A stretch of DNA of 64,000 nucleotides from contig NZ_JAHLQL010000001.1 in assembly GCF_018919175.1 (NCBI RefSeq), positions 1,054,001 through 1,118,000 of the forward strand, read 5' to 3'. Shown here one piece after another: positions 62,395 through 64,000 of the stretch. Origin of the DNA: Clostridium simiarum. GTDB lineage: Bacteria; Bacillota; Clostridia; Clostridiales; Clostridiaceae. The stretch's first letter is position 1. Each line of letters begins with the position of its first letter. A program made the position numbers and the translations under genes. A model generated the notes under the pieces. It saw only the letters and a list, made by a program, of their open reading frames with translations. It was not told the origin of the DNA and did not search any database.

Positions 62395-62425
62395 ATAGTG
62401 TAACGAATATTACTATGTATGTCAA
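62395..62425 (-). promoter_or_regulatory. promoter and operator of the padR unit
   Basis: On the minus strand TTGACA (62420-62425), a 17-bp spacer and TACACT (62397-62402). ATAGTGTAA and TATTACTAT (62395-62416) form an inverted repeat, matching at seven of nine positions, that covers the -10 and most of the spacer. Confidence 0.7.
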
Positions 62426-62572
62426 TGTACTCTTTCATAAATAATTAAATGTTACAAATAAAGAACACATATCCAAGTTATTACCTATAAAAACTACGGA
62501 AAATCCTAACCTTCTCACCTTACTTTTTACTATTAAAGCTTCTATAAATTAGTCTATGCTTAAAATGTATCT

Positions 62573-62592
62573 ATTTGCATATAAATGCAAAT
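62573..62592 (+). promoter_or_regulatory. perfect inverted repeat upstream of the DUF421 gene
   Basis: ATTTGCAT and ATGCAAAT, separated by ATAA, end 27 bp before the DUF421 start. It could be an operator or an mRNA hairpin. Confidence 0.35.
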
Positions 62593-62619
62593 ACTAGATT
62601 ATGGAGGTGAGATGAAATT

Positions 62620-63318
62620 ATGCATTTAGGTGATACGAATATTCTACAACTACTTCTTAGAACCACTTTAGCCTTTCTATCATTGCTAATTTTAACTAGG
62701 TTTTTAGGTAAGCAACAAATGAGTCAAATGACATTTTTTAATTATATTACGGGAATAACTATAGGCTCTGTTTCTGCTAATATTATTAGCATGAGTAATG
62801 AACCTTTTATAGATGAATTTATAGGTTTAATATGGTGGTGTGCTTTAGCAGTCTTATCTGAATATATTAATTTAAAATTTTTGAAGGTTAGAAATGTTAT
62901 CAATGGGCAGCCCACTATGGTAATAAGAAAAGGTAAACTTTTAAAAGAGGCAATTACATCCACTAAATTAGATATGGGCGATTTATCCATGATGCTAAGA
63001 GCACAAAATATATTCTCCATTACAGAAGTTGACTATGCTATCTTAGAAACAAACGGCAGCTTAAGTGTCCTAAAAAAAGAAGACCATTTAGGTGTTACTA
63101 AATCAGATATGCAAATTCCTACTTCTCAAAATCAACTTATGCCAACTGATATAATTGTTGATGGTAAAATAGTTGAACATAATTTAAAAGAAAGAAATTT
63201 AAGCTATCAGTGGCTAGAAGACCAATTAAAATCATTTAATGTAAAAAACATTGAAGATGTTTTTTATGCAGAACTAGAAAGTGATGGTACCTTATATATA
63301 GATAAAGGTTATGAATAA
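62620..63318 (+). CDS. DUF421/YetF-family membrane protein
   Basis: A 232-aa protein. Two to three N-terminal helices (LLLRTTLAFLSLLILTRFLG, then KQQMSQMTFFNYITGITIGS) carry the family signature RFLGKQQMSQMTFF. A cytoplasmic domain follows with NGQPTMVIRKGKLL and DLSMMLRAQNIFSITEVDYA. DUF421 (YetF-like) proteins are common in spore-formers, and some have sporulation or germination roles; the specific role here is not known. The ATG has GGAGGTGA upstream at a longer than usual distance. A terminator follows. Confidence 0.88.
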   Translation: MHLGDTNILQLLLRTTLAFLSLLILTRFLGKQQMSQMTFFNYITGITIGSVSANIISMSNEPFIDEFIGLIWWCALAVLSEYINLKFLKVRNVINGQPTMVIRKGKLLKEAITSTKLDMGDLSMMLRAQNIFSITEVDYAILETNGSLSVLKKEDHLGVTKSDMQIPTSQNQLMPTDIIVDGKIVEHNLKERNLSYQWLEDQLKSFNVKNIEDVFYAELESDGTLYIDKGYE

Positions 63319-63389
63319 TTAAAAATTTCTTTATTGAGGATTTATGTAAAATATCCCTCTAAATGCAAGAACTCTATTTATGTAAATTA

Positions 63390-63433
63390 AATCCCCCTGT
63401 CTTATGAAAGTATTTCAATGAGATAGGGGGATT
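63390..63433 (+). terminator. terminator after the DUF421 gene
   Basis: AATCCCCCTGTCT and AGATAGGGGGATT form a 13-position stem with one wobble pair. Confidence 0.85.
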
Positions 63434-63691
63434 GATTTTACAAATATTAAGAGAATAATCAATGGTTTTTTATTTATTATTATCAATTTCTTTGGTAAGT
63501 TACAAAATCACATAATTTAATATAAAAAATAACTGAAATAAAGCTTAAAGACTTAACTACAAGTTAAATTCTCAAAAAATCTTATGTGTATATAATATAT
63601 TCTAAATATTTTATATGTAATGTTTTAATTATAATAATTTTATTATTTTTTCCATATAAAGCTTAAAAAGTATAGCATTTTGGATATCAAT

Positions 63692-63763
63692 ATAGTATAC
63701 TATTTATATATAATAAGTAAATGTGATATACAATATATCTTTAAACTCTAGGATATTATATAT
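63692..63763 (+). promoter_or_regulatory. cluster of palindromes before the last small gene
   Basis: Three symmetric sites are visible: ATAGTATACTAT (63692-63703, same core as the palindrome at 18264-18285), GATATA-CAA-TATATC (about 63723-63738) and GATAT-TAT-ATATC (about 63752-63764). They may be operators for the small DNA-binding-like protein that follows. Confidence 0.35.
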
Positions 63764-63792
63764 CATATTTAAAAGTTTTGGGGGTATGTTTT

Positions 63793-63960
63793 ATGGGTAA
63801 TAATATGATTAAAATTTCTGAAGAAATACTAAATGAGGTGAATAATTTAGCTGAAAAATCTGGTATGTCTAAAGAGGATTTTGTAAATTGCCTTACTAAA
63901 TTTTACTGTACAAAAGATATTATAGATTCAGATTGCTATTACGATAGTTTTATAGCTTAA
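63793..63960 (+). CDS. small protein, possible ribbon-helix-helix regulator
   Basis: A 55-aa protein. MIKISEEILNEVNNLAEKSG, then MSKEDFVNCLTKFY reads like a short beta strand followed by two helices, as in Arc/CopG-type ribbon-helix-helix DNA-binding proteins. A short cysteine-bearing tail follows. ATG 63793 is supported by GGGGGT upstream; the frame opens five codons earlier at a TTG. Three AT-rich palindromes lie upstream. The assignment is a fold guess, not a family match; no toxin-like partner is visible within the window. Confidence 0.5.
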   Translation: MGNNMIKISEEILNEVNNLAEKSGMSKEDFVNCLTKFYCTKDIIDSDCYYDSFIA

Positions 63961-64000
63961 TTTTATTTGTTAACTAACATCATAGCACAAAATTCCTATA

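Larger units (their letters stand above)
63319..63792. other. intergenic region with terminator and palindromes
   Basis: About 475 bp. It holds the DUF421 terminator (63390-63433) and, further right, several AT-rich palindromes before the last small gene. No other open frame is convincing. Confidence 0.5.

Overview
The window is very A+T-rich, with strong AGGAGG-type ribosome binding sites, frequent TTG starts and many hairpin-plus-T-run terminators. It carries an oxygen-sensitive class III ribonucleotide reductase (NrdDG), two Spo0E-type sporulation phosphatases, a T-box, a cobalamin riboswitch and a selenouridine synthase (MnmH). Together these point to an anaerobic, spore-forming Clostridium-like Firmicute chromosome. 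I see no rRNA, tRNA, CRISPR array, insertion sequence or intact prophage. Most genes lie on the minus strand.

Layout. 1-6.6 kb: a truncated murG, a soluble multi-PAS histidine kinase, recJ, a GtrA-type membrane protein, a DJ-1/PfpI protein and the antiterminator glpP. 6.6-12.7 kb: topoisomerase IV (parC, parE) behind mnmH, with a near-consensus promoter whose -10 sits in a palindrome. 12.8-21.5 kb: two small coiled-coil proteins, an EAL-type c-di-GMP phosphodiesterase, two Spo0E-like proteins, a membrane-anchored glycerophosphodiester phosphodiesterase, a TraX-family protein, a YdjC/ChbG deacetylase and small unknown genes. 21.5-31.6 kb: two MATE exporters, a PEPCK/HPr-kinase-like P-loop protein, a Ugp-like glycerol-3-phosphate importer lacking its ATPase, and an endolysin-like amidase. 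31.7-35.1 kb: nrdG and nrdD behind a cobalamin riboswitch. 35.1-42.9 kb: a chemoreceptor, DUF1294, a two-component system, a 51-aa protein and brnQ behind a T-box. 43-50 kb: a CofE-like ligase, TrhO, a 48-aa protein, a cupin and a three-gene 2-aminoethylphosphonate operon (PEP mutase with a fused nucleotidyltransferase, phosphonopyruvate decarboxylase, PhnW). 50-64 kb: a second chemoreceptor, a YtrA-type regulator with its ABC exporter, D-aminopeptidase, Nudix, a Ham1/RdgB-like enzyme, a SWIM-SNF2 helicase, a PadR-controlled membrane module, DUF421 and a possible ribbon-helix-helix protein.

How the parts connect. GlpP, the GDPD and the Ugp-like importer share a glycerophosphate theme. The orphan PAS kinase and two Spo0E-like phosphatases are consistent with control of Spo0A. 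MnmH and TrhO both modify the wobble uridine of tRNA. The phosphonate operon should make aminoethylphosphonate and perhaps a CMP-activated form for a surface polymer. The most interesting unreported-looking signals are regulatory: a ribosome-site-occluding hairpin before a Spo0E-like gene, a consensus promoter followed by a leader terminator before a MATE gene, and near-consensus promoters with overlapping palindromes before mnmH, padR and the ytr operon.
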